Source: JALYNX01 sp963749415 (lineage in GTDB: Bacteria > Actinomycetota > Acidimicrobiia > Spongiisociales > ZC4RG35). From it: a DNA stretch of 64,000 bases. Below, in pieces: positions 1 through 8,951 of this stretch. The stretch is from the NCBI GenBank assembly GCA_963749415.1, contig CAVVMG010000001.1, positions 2,232,001-2,296,000 on the forward strand. The letters run 5' to 3'. A program made the translations under genes and the position numbers. Under the pieces are notes generated by a model. It saw only the letters and a program-made list of their open reading frames with translations, had not been told where the DNA came from and made no database searches. The stretch's first letter is position 1, and every line of letters starts with the position of its first letter.

Positions 1-288
1 TACGAGGGAGGGCTCTCCTGGATGAGGTATTCGGTGTCAGACACCGCCGAGTACGGCGATTACACCAGGGGAAAGCGGATCATCACCGACGAGACCCGGC
101 GGGCGATGAAGGAAACCCTGGCCGAGATCCAGTCCGGTGCCTTCGCCCACGAGTGGATGGCCCAGGCCCGGGAGGGGGCGCCTTTCCTCCACGAGCAGCG
201 GGCGCTGAACCGGGCCCACCAGATCGAGGAAGTGGGCAAGGAGTTGCGGACCATGATGCCGTTCATGGAGCCCAAGACCGCCCCCTAG
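1..288 (+). CDS. ilvC: Ketol-acid reductoisomerase, C-terminal end only
   Basis: The gene enters from the left edge of the window, so only the last 95 residues are visible. They begin YEGGLSWMRYSVSDTAEYGD, which is the conserved C-terminal knotted-domain segment of class I ketol-acid reductoisomerase, and run on through HEWMAQAREGAPF to a TAG stop. The enzyme isomerises and reduces acetolactate and acetohydroxybutyrate with NADPH and Mg2+ in valine, leucine and isoleucine synthesis. It lies about 12 kb upstream of ilvBN and in the same direction. In many actinobacteria ilvC directly follows ilvN, so the set has been split here. The reading frame is open to base 1. The internal ATG at 22 is not a start. 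Confidence 0.93.
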   Translation, partial: YEGGLSWMRYSVSDTAEYGDYTRGKRIITDETRRAMKETLAEIQSGAFAHEWMAQAREGAPFLHEQRALNRAHQIEEVGKELRTMMPFMEPKTAP

Positions 289-322
289 TTTCCCCCACTA
301 GCGAAGCGACATCGGGGGAGAC
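289..322. terminator. Hairpin between convergent genes (repeat copy A)
   Basis: A short inverted repeat, TCCCCCA followed by an AGCGAAGCGA loop and then TCGGGGGAGA, lies between the ilvC stop and the convergent acyltransferase stop. It has a G+C stem but no T-run on either strand. The loop AGCGAAGCGA is shared with a second hairpin at 31795-31827, which also lies between convergent genes. A two-way terminator is inferred from position and shape. Confidence 0.5.
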
Positions 323-341
323 CGAAGAGCCGAGGGGGCCG

Positions 342-1369
342 CTAGCCCGTTTTCTCCAACTTGGCCTCGATCCAGCCATCGATCTCGGCCCAGACGTCGT
401 AGAGCCAGGTCTCCTGCTCGGCGACGGCGGGGATCGACTCCGCGGGGTAATGCCAGATCCGGACCGCCACCGTGGTGTCCATGGGCATCGCCCGCCAGAT
501 GTCGGCGGCGGTGATGAACGACTCCAGGCCGGCATGGCCCACGAAGTAGACATCCGAGTTGGAGGGTGCGGCAGCCAGGGCGGTCATCACGCCCTTCGGC
601 TTCGGAGGGAGGGTCATCTTCAAGTCACGGGCCCGCTCCGCGAGGTCGGGACGGCCGATCTCGATCAGCTTCTGGATGGCCCGCTCTCTCCTCCGTACCG
701 TGTAGTTGGCCCCTTCGGGGAATATCACGAAGGCGTCGTCTCGGTCCAGGGTCCGCGCCAGCACCGCAATCGCCTCCACCACCGGGTCACGATCGGCACT
801 CTTGCCGGTAGGCACGAAAGACGCAGGGAGCCGATTGAGGATGACGTCCACCGCCGGGTCCCACTGCAGGAAGTCCTTGAGCACGATTCGGGGCTGTCGC
901 TCGATAGCCGTTGCAAAGGGCATCCACGAGCAGCATCGAGTCCCCGGGCCCGGCATGCCGACTCATCACCAGAGCTCGGCCTCCGATCAGGGTCGCCTGC
1001 TGTGCTCGGCTGCGGAGCTTCGAATGCGATCTCCAGCTTGAAGGTGCGCTTGGCCGATCCGATGATCAGGCGCAGCATCCACCCCAGGAGCCAGTAATGG
1101 GCGGTCTCGAAGGCCGGGGAGCGGATCTTCCACCCGAATCCGGAGCCCACCCAGAGGCCGAACATCATGATCAAGGCCAACGCCTCCACTCCCAGGTAGA
1201 GGAAGAGGAACCAGGCGAGACGGAGGATCCGCCATTTCCCGGGGACATACCGGGAGATGAATGCCGCAGCGATGGCCCACAGCGGGAGAGAAGCCGCGGC
1301 CAACACCACCAGGAGTGTGATCGCTGGGTCGATGAGGATGCGACGCAGCCACCGAGGCGGGAGGCTCAC
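342..1369 (-). pseudogene. PlsC-like acyltransferase, frame broken twice
   Basis: Three consecutive frames together spell one PlsC-type membrane acyltransferase. The N-terminal part starts at a GTG whose last bases form the TGA stop of the patatin gene (GTGA overlap). It has two hydrophobic segments (about residues 10-35 and 45-75). The frame then shifts near 985 to read LVMSRHAGPGDSMLLVDALC, with an HxxxxD-like RHAGPGDS acyltransferase motif I. It shifts again near 905 to read RQPRIVLKDFLQWDPAVDV and later FVIFPEGANYTVRRR, resembling the FPEGTR motif. Each shift corresponds to one extra base; removing both gives about 341 residues. The predicted role is transfer of an acyl group to a lysophospholipid at the membrane. 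Because conserved motifs continue in all three frames, sequencing or assembly indels are as likely as true decay. Confidence 0.75.
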
Positions 1370-2193
1370 GACCGGCGCTCGGCAAGGTATCGCGCCGACG
1401 CCTCATACGCCCCCTGGATGAGTTCGTCGGTCGCCGACACGTCGCGCCACTTTCGCTGCCGGCTGTCATCGAATGCCACCGGGTTTCCCGACGGGAGCAG
1501 ATGGAGCTCGACCCCCTCGGGGAGGTTCTCCACGGTCGTCGTATAACGATGGCGGCGGGCGATCTCGAAGGCGATGAGGGCCGCCTCGTAGAGCCGCTTC
1601 GGGGGCCGGAGCGGGGCCTCCAGCCGTCCCACTTGGAGCACGTACACCTCGGTAGCGCCCAGCTCGAGGGCACGGGCCACGGGGACCGAGTTGACCAGGC
1701 CCCCGTCATAGAAATGCTCCCCGTCGATTTCCACTGGCGGGAACAGGGCGGGCACCGCGGCCGACGCCAGGATGGCGTCGATCAGGGGCCCCTGGGTAAA
1801 CCAGTGCTCGGCGGCTCGCTCGATCGAGGCGGCGACACATTGGAACGGGGTCTGCAGGTCCTCGATGCGCCGGGTCGGCGAGTGGACGTGCTCGAGAAGC
1901 ACCCTCAGCCGCTTCGTCTCGTGCAGGCCCGCCCTCATTTTCGCGGTGTTCTTCACCCGCTCCCACCCTCCTCCCGAGAACAGGTCGGAGCGCGATATCT
2001 CGAACCAGAGATCGGCCAGGCGCTGGACCCCCTCCGGGCCGGGCCGGTCTGCGATCACAGAGCCGTTGAAGGCGCCGATCGAAGTTCCGAGGACGACCTG
2101 GGGGCGGATCGCCGCCTCTTCGAGGGCCTTGATCATGCCGACCTCGACAGCACCCCAGCGCCCTCCGCCACCGAGGACGAAGGCGGTCGGCAT
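1366..2193 (-). CDS. Patatin-like phospholipase (RssA/YlbK type)
   Basis: A 275-residue patatin-fold hydrolase. The oxyanion glycine motif GGGGRWGA is near residue 7-14, the nucleophile elbow GTSIGA (GxSxG) near 35, and the catalytic aspartate in YDGGLVNSVP near 155, so the Ser-Asp dyad is complete. The family cleaves acyl chains from phospholipids. I chose ATG 2193 because it overlaps the stop of the upstream SnoaL gene as ATGA and directly precedes PTAFVLGGGG; an in-frame start eight codons earlier would overlap more. It couples to the acyltransferase by a GTGA overlap, so lipase and acyltransferase probably act together in membrane lipid remodelling (inference). No signal peptide is visible, so it is probably cytoplasmic. 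Confidence 0.88.
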   Translation of the reverse strand: MPTAFVLGGGGRWGAVEVGMIKALEEAAIRPQVVLGTSIGAFNGSVIADRPGPEGVQRLADLWFEISRSDLFSGGGWERVKNTAKMRAGLHETKRLRVLLEHVHSPTRRIEDLQTPFQCVAASIERAAEHWFTQGPLIDAILASAAVPALFPPVEIDGEHFYDGGLVNSVPVARALELGATEVYVLQVGRLEAPLRPPKRLYEAALIAFEIARRHRYTTTVENLPEGVELHLLPSGNPVAFDDSRQRKWRDVSATDELIQGAYEASARYLAERRS

Positions 2194-2549
2194 CAGCTCT
2201 CCTCTTCTATGTACCACTCCGTGAAGTCGTGGCAGCGCCCGTCAGGGGCAAACCGGATGACGAAGAGGTTGCGATAGCTGGCCGCCGGGTCGTAGTAGGC
2301 GGTGGCTCCGGTGACCACCGCGAGCTCATCGGTCTCGACCAGGGGAATCCACGAGAAGTCCCAGTTGTCCTCCCGATCCTCCATCCCCACCCAGAAGTCG
2401 ACGATCTCCCCGACGCCGTGTAGCTCCCCCACGGCAGTCTGTGGGTCGTACACCGCATCCGGGGTGAACAAGGCAGCGATGAGAGCCGGGTCGTTGCTGG
2501 TCCAGGCCTCGATGTAGCCGTCCATCCAGCTGTCGAGCCGGTCACTCAT
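2193..2549 (-). CDS. SnoaL-like / NTF2-fold protein
   Basis: A 118-residue single-domain protein. It begins MSDRLDSWMDGYIEAWTSND and continues PALIAALFTPDAVYDPQTAVGELHG, the pattern of the SnoaL-like NTF2 fold (helix, then AAYFxPDAxYxxxP). These small cone-shaped domains bind hydrophobic ligands or act as ring cyclases or isomerases, but nothing here fixes a substrate. ATG 2549 overlaps the stop of the upstream acetyltransferase as ATGA, and its own stop overlaps the patatin start. It is therefore the middle member of a tightly coupled leftward operon. Confidence 0.8.
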   Translation of the reverse strand: MSDRLDSWMDGYIEAWTSNDPALIAALFTPDAVYDPQTAVGELHGVGEIVDFWVGMEDREDNWDFSWIPLVETDELAVVTGATAYYDPAASYRNLFVIRFAPDGRCHDFTEWYIEEES

Positions 2550-3295
2550 CTCCGAGCCACCACCAGGGGCGGGTCTTCGGACACCAGTTCGAACCCATGT
2601 CCGAGATACAGCTCGACCGGCCCGGGGAAGGCGCGATCGCCGTGGGCTGCGTTCATCACCGGGTAGGCCTCGATCCGGTCGAGGCCCTGCTCCTCGAGGT
2701 GGTCGACTACGGCGTCGAGCAGGAGGGACGCCAATCCCAGCCCGCGATATGGCGGCGCGATGGCGAAGCAGACGATCGATCCCACACCGCTGTCGTCACC
2801 GGTAGCCAGGCCGGGAAAGCCGGCCCGGGCGCCGGCATGGCACCAGCCGGCGAGCTTCCCGTCGACATACGCAACGACCCCGGTCGTCTCCCCGGTCTCG
2901 ATCCTCGCCTGTTGGGCTGCACGGTTCTCCTGCCAGGTCCGATCACCCCAATCCGGGTTGGACCGGCCTCCGAGCGGGAAGTACATGCAATAGCACCCCG
3001 CCCACTCCGGGCGGCCCACCATCGCATCGTGATCGAAGAAGGCGAGGATGTCCTCCACGATCCCGGGAGCGACCGGCTGGATCTCGACTTCCCCCAGGCT
3101 GTCCAGGGGCTCCGAGGGACCTGTTAGCCGGTCCTCGGCCTCCAGGTAGTTGCGGACTGCAGGAAGGGTGAGGCCCAGGTCGGCATGCACCTGGTCGAAA
3201 TGTTTCAGTACCAGCGGAGCGAGATCGTCGATGTCGCTCCCGCTGACCTCCGTCCCGCATTCGCACTCGAAAACCCGGCTCACGCCGGAGACCAC
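2546..3295 (-). CDS. GNAT acetyltransferase with N-terminal DUF1059-like domain
   Basis: A 249-residue protein with two parts. Residues 8-60 (FECECGTEVSGSDIDDLAPLV, then HFDQVHADLGL) resemble the small DUF1059 domain. Residues 70-245 look like a GNAT N-acetyltransferase. Its acetyl-CoA binding motif A is IAPPYRGLGLASLLLDAVVDHL, preceded by GVVAYVDGKLAGWCHAGAR. The substrate is unknown. The GTG start at 3295 shares one base with the TAG stop of the ABC ATPase gene upstream, implying coupled translation. The end overlaps the SnoaL gene. The GNAT call is good; the DUF1059 assignment is by pattern only. Confidence 0.75.
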   Translation of the reverse strand: MVSGVSRVFECECGTEVSGSDIDDLAPLVLKHFDQVHADLGLTLPAVRNYLEAEDRLTGPSEPLDSLGEVEIQPVAPGIVEDILAFFDHDAMVGRPEWAGCYCMYFPLGGRSNPDWGDRTWQENRAAQQARIETGETTGVVAYVDGKLAGWCHAGARAGFPGLATGDDSGVGSIVCFAIAPPYRGLGLASLLLDAVVDHLEEQGLDRIEAYPVMNAAHGDRAFPGPVELYLGHGFELVSEDPPLVVARR

Positions 3296-4527
3296 TACGC
3301 CTCGATCGGGACCGGGAGCTCGGATCCAACCCGGAGCCCGGTCTTGGGATCGAAGAAGTGGAGCTTGGCGTTGTCGACGATGAGATCGATGCTGTCGCCT
3401 TTAGCCACCCTGGCGTCAGGGCTGACCCTCGCGATGAAGTTGGTGGTGTCGCCCAATGTGGTCGGATCCTGACCGGTGTCGGCGAGAAGCTCCTCGATAT
3501 CCGGTGTGACCACCGGCGGGCGATTGACCGTGAAGTGGACAAAGGTCTCGGCGCCCAGCATTTCGGTGACCTCGACCTGAGCCCTGATCGTCCTGTCCGG
3601 GTCGGAACCGGCGACCTGCGCCGCCTCGAGGGAGTTGGGTCGCACGCCGACCACCAGCTCCTGATTCATCTTGCTCTCGATGCCGGGATGAGAAGCCAGG
3701 GCACGTGGGTCGACCTTGATCCGGAAACCTCCCGCAGTGACCGCCCACACCGAGTCGCCCTCCTTCTCCAGATGACCGTAGGTGAGGTTCATGGCCGGGC
3801 TTCCGATGAACCCGGCGACGAAGAGGTTGTCGGGCTTGTCGAAGAGCTCGGTCGGTGGGCCAACCTGTTGCAGGTTGAAGGGGCGCGCCGCCGAAACCGG
3901 GCGCAATACCGCGACGCGATCGCCGAGGGTCATCGCCTCGGTCTGGTCGTGAGTCACGTACACCGTGGTGGTCTCCAGCTTGGAGTGCAGGCGCTCGAGC
4001 TCGGCGCGCATTTGCACCCTGAGCTTGGCGTCGAGGTTGGACAGCGGCTCGTCCATGAGGAAGGCGGCAGGCTCACGCACGATGGCGCGGCCCATTGCGA
4101 CTCGCTGTCGCTGGCCACCGGAGAGCGCCTTTGGCTTGCGCTGGAGGTATTCACCGATCTCCAGGATGTCGGCGGCCTCCTTGACCCTGCGCTCGATCTC
4201 TTCCTTCTTGAACTTCCGCAGCTTGAGGCCGAACGCCATGTTGTCGAACACCGACATGTGCGGGTACAGGGCGTAGTTCTGGAAGACCATGGCGATATCG
4301 CGGTCTTTGGGTGCCACATCGTTGACCACGCGGTCCCCGATGCTGATCGTCCCCTCGCTGATCTCCTCGAGGCCGGCGATCATCCGCAGCGCGGTGGTCT
4401 TGCCGCATCCCGAAGGGCCCACCAGCACCAGGAACTCACCATCCTCGATGGTCAGGTCCAGGTCGCCGACTGCACGGGTGCCGTCGGGGTACACCTTTCC
4501 GACTCGGTCCATCTTGATCTCAGCCAA
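3295..4527 (-). CDS. Sugar ABC transporter ATP-binding protein (MsmX/UgpC type)
   Basis: A 410-residue ATPase of the MalK/MsmX/UgpC group that powers carbohydrate uptake. Visible motifs are Walker A GPSGCGKTT (near 38), Q-loop FQNYALYPHMSV, signature LSGGQRQRVAMGRA, Walker B AFLMDEPLSNLDAKLR and the H-loop YVTHDQTEAM. These are followed by the regulatory TOBE/OB region (FIGSPAMNL onward). I chose TTG 4527 because GGGAGGAG lies a few bases upstream and homologs begin AEIKMDRVGKVYPDG; an open extension to 4602 adds no conserved sequence. There is no permease or binding protein nearby, so it may be a shared ATPase as MsmX is. It lies 46 bp downstream of a GH13 glucosidase in the same direction, suggesting use of alpha-glucosides. 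The segment after VAVLR (PVSAARPFN) is longer than usual. Confidence 0.9.
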   Translation of the reverse strand: MAEIKMDRVGKVYPDGTRAVGDLDLTIEDGEFLVLVGPSGCGKTTALRMIAGLEEISEGTISIGDRVVNDVAPKDRDIAMVFQNYALYPHMSVFDNMAFGLKLRKFKKEEIERRVKEAADILEIGEYLQRKPKALSGGQRQRVAMGRAIVREPAAFLMDEPLSNLDAKLRVQMRAELERLHSKLETTTVYVTHDQTEAMTLGDRVAVLRPVSAARPFNLQQVGPPTELFDKPDNLFVAGFIGSPAMNLTYGHLEKEGDSVWAVTAGGFRIKVDPRALASHPGIESKMNQELVVGVRPNSLEAAQVAGSDPDRTIRAQVEVTEMLGAETFVHFTVNRPPVVTPDIEELLADTGQDPTTLGDTTNFIARVSPDARVAKGDSIDLIVDNAKLHFFDPKTGLRVGSELPVPIEA

Positions 4528-4573
4528 GGCGTCTCCTCCCGGGGGAAATGTGAAAGCGAAGATAGCCGTCTGA

Positions 4574-6190
4574 TCAGCTCTCGGTGGCCGAGACTTCCAC
4601 AATCACGCCTTCGCGCCTCCCGAGGAACAGTCCCTCGGGCCCGACCTGGCGCCCGTCTGCCTGACTCGTCGAGAGGACGACGGTCCCCTCTTCGATGGCG
4701 ATCAGTTGAAGTTGGTCGCTCATGTTCAGGGCAACCAGGAAACGCTGGTCGTCGGTGAAGCGCTCGTACACGAACACGTCTTCGTTCGAGACCTGATTGG
4801 TCAGGTATTTGCCTTCTCTCAATGCAGGGTTTGCCCTGCGGTATCCAATGAGGCTCCGGTATAGGGAGAGCATCGAGCCTGGATCATCGATCTCGGCGGC
4901 CACGTTCAGGCCTTTCTGGTCGGGATCGAGGGGCAGCCACGGGGTGCTCAGGCAGAAACCGGCATTTTCCGTGTCGTCCCACTGCATCGGGGTCCGGCAG
5001 CCGTCCCGACTCAGGTAGGGGACGTTGGCACCCCAGGGGTCGCGCCCGTCCTCGGCGCCGACTCGGGTCTCGGGGAGGCCCAATTCATCCCCGTAATACA
5101 GAAACGGTGTGCCACGAAGGGTGAGGAGCAGCATGGCGCCGAGGCGGGCGTTGAGGTTTCCCACGCGGGTGGCGAGTCGTATCTCGTCATGGTTTCCGAG
5201 GAGCCAGTTGGTCCATCCGCCATTGGGGACATGCCAGAGCACCGACTCGACAGTGGCCCGAACCGTCTCCGCCTCCCAAGGCGTGACCATGAGGTGGAAG
5301 TTGAACGGCACGATCTGGTCCAGGTGCTCGCCGTAGTACGTGGCCCACTCCGGGAGATCGAAGATGTGGATCTCCCCGATGGCGAACGGCTGATTTGGGT
5401 ACTCGTCGAGAACCGCCTGGAATTCCCGGTGCGCCTGATGGACATCGGGATGTCCGAAGTCGTAGAGATGGATGAAGTAGTCGTACTCCCCCATGTCCTT
5501 CCAGGGACGGGGGCGGTCGCCGGGCGCCGGCGGGTTGTCCCGCTCCCTGGGGTCCTTCATCATCTGATGGGCGGCATCCACCCGGAACCCGTCGACTCCC
5601 AGGTCCAACCAGAACCGTGCCACGTCGAACATCGCCTCCCTGACCTCAGGGTTCCTCCAGTTCAAGTCCGGCTGGTGAGCCAGGAACGTATGCCGGTAGT
5701 ACTGACCGGTTTCGGGATCGAGGGTCCAGGCCGGCCCGCTGAACACGCTCACCCAGTTGTTGGGCGCGGAACCATCGGGCTTCGGGTCGCGCCACACATA
5801 CCAGTCCCGCTTGGGATCGTCCCGTGATGACCTCGACTCTGTGAACCATGCGTGCTCGAGCGAGGTGTGATTCATCAGATAGTCGACGATCACCTTCATG
5901 TCCCGTTTGTGGATCTCCTCGAAGAGCCGTTTTGCGGTGGCCAGGTCTCCGAAAATCGGGTCGACATCGGTGTGGTCGGACACGTCGTAGCCCCAGTCGG
6001 CCATCGGGCTCCTGAAGAAGGGCGACAGCCAGATAGCGTCCACGCCCAGCGTCTCGGACAGGTAGTCGAGCTTGGAGATGATCCCTTCCAGGTCGCCGAA
6101 ACCGTCGTCGTTGGAGTCGGCGAAGCTGAGCGGATAGATCTGATAGAAGACCGCGTCCTGCCACCATTTCCGGTCGGGGTTTTGAGTCAT
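4574..6190 (-). CDS. GH13 alpha-glucosidase
   Basis: A 538-residue glycoside hydrolase family 13 enzyme of the alpha-glucosidase/oligo-1,6-glucosidase type. It opens KWWQDAVFYQIYPLSFAD. The nucleophile Asp is in GVDGFRVDAAHQMMKD, the acid/base Glu in FAIGEIHIFD, and the transition-state Asp in LLGNHDEIRLATR. It should hydrolyse alpha-linked glucosides from the non-reducing end in the cytoplasm. ATG 6190 was chosen because homologs start a few residues before WWQ; the frame extends upstream to 6343, but that would run into the divergent GH3 gene. A TAACTT box lies 10 nt before the ATG, so the transcript may be leaderless. It precedes the MsmX-type ATPase. Confidence 0.9.
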   Translation of the reverse strand: MTQNPDRKWWQDAVFYQIYPLSFADSNDDGFGDLEGIISKLDYLSETLGVDAIWLSPFFRSPMADWGYDVSDHTDVDPIFGDLATAKRLFEEIHKRDMKVIVDYLMNHTSLEHAWFTESRSSRDDPKRDWYVWRDPKPDGSAPNNWVSVFSGPAWTLDPETGQYYRHTFLAHQPDLNWRNPEVREAMFDVARFWLDLGVDGFRVDAAHQMMKDPRERDNPPAPGDRPRPWKDMGEYDYFIHLYDFGHPDVHQAHREFQAVLDEYPNQPFAIGEIHIFDLPEWATYYGEHLDQIVPFNFHLMVTPWEAETVRATVESVLWHVPNGGWTNWLLGNHDEIRLATRVGNLNARLGAMLLLTLRGTPFLYYGDELGLPETRVGAEDGRDPWGANVPYLSRDGCRTPMQWDDTENAGFCLSTPWLPLDPDQKGLNVAAEIDDPGSMLSLYRSLIGYRRANPALREGKYLTNQVSNEDVFVYERFTDDQRFLVALNMSDQLQLIAIEEGTVVLSTSQADGRQVGPEGLFLGRREGVIVEVSATES

Positions 6191-6255
6191 GCCGGGCGGC
6201 AAGTTAGTGCAGCTCTCGCCCTTGGCCAGTGTCATGTAGTTCAATCGCCGCGACA

Positions 6256-7818
6256 TTGAGCATCGCCGATCCCCATTTGATGCTGGCGTTCGAAGGCACC
6301 GTGGTGCCCGAATGGCTGAAGACACGGCTCCAGGAGTCGCCACCCGCTGGAGTCACCCTGTTCCGGGAGTGGAACATGGAGTCCCCCGGGCAGACAGCCG
6401 AGCTCACGACGGCGCTCCAGGAGCTGAACACCGGGCCCCACCCTCTGCTGATCGCGGTCGATCAGGAGGGAGGGCAGTTGATCGGGATCACCGGTTCCAC
6501 ACCCTTCGCCGGGAACATGGCACTGGGCGCTGCCGACGATCTCGATCTGGCATATGCAGTCGCCAACATGATGGGCCGGGAGACCGCGGCGGTGGGGATC
6601 AACCTCAACTACGCCCCGGTGGCCGATCTCTCGCCCCGGCCTGACAACCCTTCCACTGGGGTGCGCAGCTTCGGCGAGGACCCCGAGGCAGTGGCCCGGC
6701 TCGCCGCTGCGGTCGTCGCAGGCATGACTTCCGCCGGAGTGTTGAGCGCGGTTAAGCACTTCCCCGGGCAGGGGGACATCTCGGTCGACCCCCACTACGA
6801 ACTGCCGGTGCTCGACTTCGACAAGGACCGGCTGGAGGCGATGGAGCTGAGGCCGTTTCGCGCCGCGATTGACGCCGGTATAGGGATGGTGATGCTCGGC
6901 CACTACGTGGTGCCCGCCCTCACCGGGAGCCGGGACATCCCGATCTTCGCCTCCAAGGCGGGCATCGATTTCATCCGACGCAAGATGGGATTCGAAGGGC
7001 CATTGATCACCGACGCCCTGGACATGGGAGCCCTCGATCAGGGCCCGACCCAGGCCATCGAGGTGGTGGCCATGATGCGGGCCGGTGTCGATCTCCTGAT
7101 GTGCATGCCCGATCCCGATCTCCAGGAGCGAGTCCGGAGCGCGGTGGAGCGGGGTTATGCCCGGGACCTGATCCCGGATCACGTCTTCGCCAATTCTCGA
7201 AGGCGGATCGACCGTATCCGCGCCGGCCTGAGCAGGTCGAAACCGGACCCGGGATTCGTCGGACGGGAGAGTGGTCTCGCTACGAAACTCGCGAAGAAGT
7301 CGGTGACCGTGGTTAGGAACGACGATGGTTTGCTCCCAATTCGGCTCGACCCAGTTGCCCGGATCCTGTCCCTGGAGCCGATCCCGACACGGGTCACTCC
7401 CGCCGACACCAGCGATCTCTATCCCCCGGGTTTGGCGACGGCGCTACGAGCACGCCACACCCAGGTGACCGAGATCGTCTACCCCCACCGTCCCGGGTCG
7501 GCGGACATCTCGGGAATCCTGGCCGAATCTGCCAACCATCATCTGGTGGTCGTGGGCACGGTCAACGCTGGGCTGGAGCAGTCGGCACTGGTCAACGGGC
7601 TGCTCTCGATCGGCACCCCGGTGGTGACCGTGGCGCTGCGAGCCCCTTACGACCTCGCCGCCTATCCGGGCTCCGCCACGCATATCTGCACGTATTCCGG
7701 TCTTACCCCATCACTCGAAGTGCTGGCGTCCCTCCTCTTCTCCGGCACCGGGGACACGGGTCACCTCCCGGTATCGATCCCTGGGCTCTACCCCCGGGGC
7801 CATGGGCTAGCGGTATGA
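6256..7818 (+). CDS. GH3 beta-N-acetylhexosaminidase (NagZ-like)
   Basis: A glycoside hydrolase family 3 protein of about 520 residues. The N-terminal barrel carries KHFPGQGDISVDPH, matching the NagZ loop KHFPGHG...DSH with its catalytic His, and the nucleophile Asp in GPLITDALDMGAL. A C-terminal alpha/beta domain (about 320-520) follows, so it is longer than Gram-negative NagZ. It probably releases beta-linked N-acetylglucosamine from wall fragments or chitooligosaccharides. The start is uncertain: TTG 6256 is used here, but GTG 6229 and ATG 6280 are also possible and none has a clear ribosome site. It overlaps nagA as ATGA. No signal peptide is seen, so it is probably cytoplasmic. Confidence 0.85.
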   Translation: MSIADPHLMLAFEGTVVPEWLKTRLQESPPAGVTLFREWNMESPGQTAELTTALQELNTGPHPLLIAVDQEGGQLIGITGSTPFAGNMALGAADDLDLAYAVANMMGRETAAVGINLNYAPVADLSPRPDNPSTGVRSFGEDPEAVARLAAAVVAGMTSAGVLSAVKHFPGQGDISVDPHYELPVLDFDKDRLEAMELRPFRAAIDAGIGMVMLGHYVVPALTGSRDIPIFASKAGIDFIRRKMGFEGPLITDALDMGALDQGPTQAIEVVAMMRAGVDLLMCMPDPDLQERVRSAVERGYARDLIPDHVFANSRRRIDRIRAGLSRSKPDPGFVGRESGLATKLAKKSVTVVRNDDGLLPIRLDPVARILSLEPIPTRVTPADTSDLYPPGLATALRARHTQVTEIVYPHRPGSADISGILAESANHHLVVVGTVNAGLEQSALVNGLLSIGTPVVTVALRAPYDLAAYPGSATHICTYSGLTPSLEVLASLLFSGTGDTGHLPVSIPGLYPRGHGLAV

Positions 7819-8948
7819 GGACCCTGCGTGGAGGCTCCGTGCTCACGGCCGATGGCGTGGTCGCAATCCGATGTCGCGGCCGGGAGCGAGGTTCGGCCTC
7901 GGCGGTCGTGGACGGGGCGCTGCGTCGATCGAAATGACAGGGATGACCGTGATCCCGGGTTGATCGATATCCAGGTCAACGGGGGTTGGGGTCACGATTT
8001 CACGGACGATCCAGAATCGATCTGGGAGGTGGGGGCCAGGCTCCCCGAGACCGGGGTCACCTCCTTCCTTCCCACCATCGTGACCAGCCCCTACGAGGTC
8101 GCCGAGCACATGATCGAAGTGCTGAGAGCCGGGCCTCCCCCGGGGTACCTGGGAGCGGAGGTGCTCGGGCTCCACATCGAAGGCCCCTGGATCTCCCCGG
8201 ACTGGAACGGCGCCCACGATCCGAGTCTCCTGCTCCCGCCCGATCCGGAGAGGGCGGCATCCTGGGCCGACTCCGGGGTGGTGCGGATGGTGACCATCGC
8301 CCCCGAGCTGGAAAGGGCGGCGGAAGCGGCCTCGGTGCTGGCTCGAGCAGGAGTGGTGGTATCGGTCGGCCACACCGGAGCCGACTACGAAACGGCACGC
8401 TCGGCATTGATCGGGGACTGGGGGTCGGTGACCCATCTCTTCAACCAGATGGCCCCATTCCGGCCCGCGAGCCGGGGACCGTCGGAGCTGCGCTGCAATC
8501 GACAACGACCCTGCGGCCTGATCGCCGATGGGATCCACAGTCATCCCGCAGTGGTGCGGCTGGCATGGCGAGTCCTGGGCCCGGAACGCCTGATCCTGGT
8601 GACCGACGCCATGGCGGCAATGGGCCTGGGACCGGGGAGCTACCTGCTCGGCGGGCAGACGACGACCGTGGACGAGAACGGGCCGAGGACCGTCGAAGGC
8701 CGGCTCGCCGGCAGCGTCCTCTCGATGTCCTGGATGCCGTGGCCAACCTGTCGGAGTGGGCCGAGATCCCATTTGCCGAGGCGGTGCCATGCGCCACGTC
8801 CACGCCGGCGACGTTGCTCGGGCTCGAGGATCGGGGTCGCATCGAGACCGGACTCCGCGCCGATCTCACCGTGCTCGATCGGACGCAACGGGTCGTATCT
8901 GACCCTGGTCGATGGCGAGATCGTCTATCGGACGGGAAGCAGGGGTAG
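7815..8948 (+). pseudogene. nagA: N-acetylglucosamine-6-phosphate deacetylase, several frameshifts
   Basis: The start ATG overlaps the GH3 stop (ATGA). The coding sense then moves between frames: MRTLRGGSVLTADGVVA, then AASIEMTGMTVIPG, then LIDIQVNGGWGHDF in another frame. A long clean stretch follows with LGLHIEGPWISPDWNGAHD, SVGHTGADYETARSA, VTHLFNQMAPF and LVTDAMAAMGL, all NagA landmarks including metal-binding Glu and His residues. After about 8735 the frame moves to DAVANLSEWAEIPFAEAV and near 8890 moves back to YLTLVDGEIVYRTG. At least five shifts are needed. An intact enzyme would make glucosamine-6-phosphate and acetate, feeding the SIS deaminase next door. Since conserved protein continues across every shift, indel errors are plausible, but inactivation cannot be excluded. 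Confidence 0.8.
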
Positions 8949-8951
8949 CCG

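Noticed and set aside
3358..4758. Long plus-strand open frame opposite the ABC ATPase gene
   Set aside because: It is antisense to a clear ATPase with all motifs, and its protein (His/Val/Asp/Leu-rich) has no conserved pattern. High-GC DNA often leaves such mirror frames open.
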